The notes below the pieces were generated by a model that was not told the DNA's origin, searched no databases, and saw only the letters and a list, made by a program, of their open reading frames with translations. This document shows, one piece after another, positions 63,818-64,000 of a stretch of 64,000 nucleotides of DNA (the stretch's first letter is position 1; every line of letters begins with the position of its first letter). Made by a program: the position numbers and the translations under genes. This DNA comes from Ectopseudomonas chengduensis. GTDB lineage: Bacteria; Pseudomonadota; Gammaproteobacteria; Pseudomonadales; Pseudomonadaceae. The DNA is taken from positions 620,001 through 684,000 of the forward strand of contig NZ_FMZQ01000001.1 in the NCBI RefSeq assembly GCF_900102635.1, in the 5' to 3' direction.

Positions 63818-64000
63818 TCACGGCTTGAGCCGATCAGGGTTGGCGTAGCGCTGCTGCAGTTGGGCATAGGCAGGTTCGCGCTTGAAGCGGCGCAGTTCGT
63901 CAGCGAAGTCCTTGGCCAGGCTAGCCAGGGCAGGGTCGTGACGCAGCGCGAGGTATAGACGGTCGTGGCCGACCGCCTTGCGGTTGTAGTCGACCTGCTG
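63818..64000 (-). CDS. Solute-binding protein, C-terminal end (partial)
   Basis: The final 60 residues of a gene running off the right edge. The sequence includes GHDRLYLALRHDP, LAKDFADELRRFKRE and a C-terminal LQQRYANPDRLKP. This resembles the end of a periplasmic amino-acid-binding-like protein (SBP_bac_3). N-terminus and class are unseen, so the call is tentative. Confidence 0.5.
   Translation of the reverse strand, partial: QQVDYNRKAVGHDRLYLALRHDPALASLAKDFADELRRFKREPAYAQLQQRYANPDRLKP

Overview
The window is about 65% GC, dense and protein-coding, and reads as chromosome of a Pseudomonas (Gammaproteobacteria). The evidence is FabY-type ketosynthase, a complete pil-chp chemosensory cluster, the catalytically dead PyrC' beside PyrB, and rimB-rimK, argA/argE/gshA/tex and ompR-envZ (amgRS) in the order familiar from P. 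aeruginosa. The interspersed short palindromes suggest the P. mendocina/oleovorans/stutzeri side of the genus; that placement is inference. No rRNA, tRNA, prophage, insertion sequence or CRISPR array was seen.

Layout. 1-8 kb: end of a Pit phosphate transporter, argE, argA, an RMF-like small protein, gshA, a hotdog thioesterase and tex. 8-14 kb: ompR-envZ, then a 1254-residue MASE1-LOV-PAS-GGDEF-EAL protein. 14-20.5 kb: ldcA-rimK-rimB with overlapping ends, hslR, a PAP2 phosphatase, hslO, pckA. 20.5-27 kb: a repeat-rich gap, recQ, then a four-gene MCE lipid-transport operon (STAS-MlaE permease, ATPase, MCE protein, lipoprotein). 26.7-34.4 kb: a frameshifted glycine-zipper gene, an FdhF-like molybdoenzyme with fdhD and a LysR regulator, a BON-LysM protein, yrfG, nudE, cysQ. 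34.4-42.7 kb: fabY, then algH-ruvX-pyrR-pyrB-pyrC', tonB3 and gshB. 42.9-56.2 kb: pilGHIJK-chpABC, the twitching/cAMP chemosensory system, including a 2421-residue ChpA. 56.2-64 kb: an AGCS symporter, rsmE, bioA, cytochrome b561, YceI, an RhlE-type helicase, and the end of a solute-binding protein.

How genes work together. Both glutathione ligases (gshA, gshB) and the first and fifth steps of arginine synthesis are here. RimK (S6 glutamylation) and RimB lie convergent to a light- and c-di-GMP-type signalling protein, echoing the c-di-GMP-controlled Rim system of P. fluorescens. PilG/PilH, PilI, PilJ, PilK, ChpA, ChpB and ChpC form a full receptor-kinase-adaptation pathway.

Most interesting structure. 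Three copies of a 126-143 bp imperfect palindrome (20750-20892, 32810-32952, 39503-39628) share a conserved core, but the outer and inner stems differ between copies while staying self-complementary. That is a covariation signature of selection on folding. One copy abuts the nudE ribosome-binding site and another contains the ruvX stop codon. Separately, several families of shorter REP-like palindromes sit at gene ends, and in three genes (argA, recQ, the MCE lipoprotein) the TAG stop lies in a repeat-like end. Two of these three are clear.
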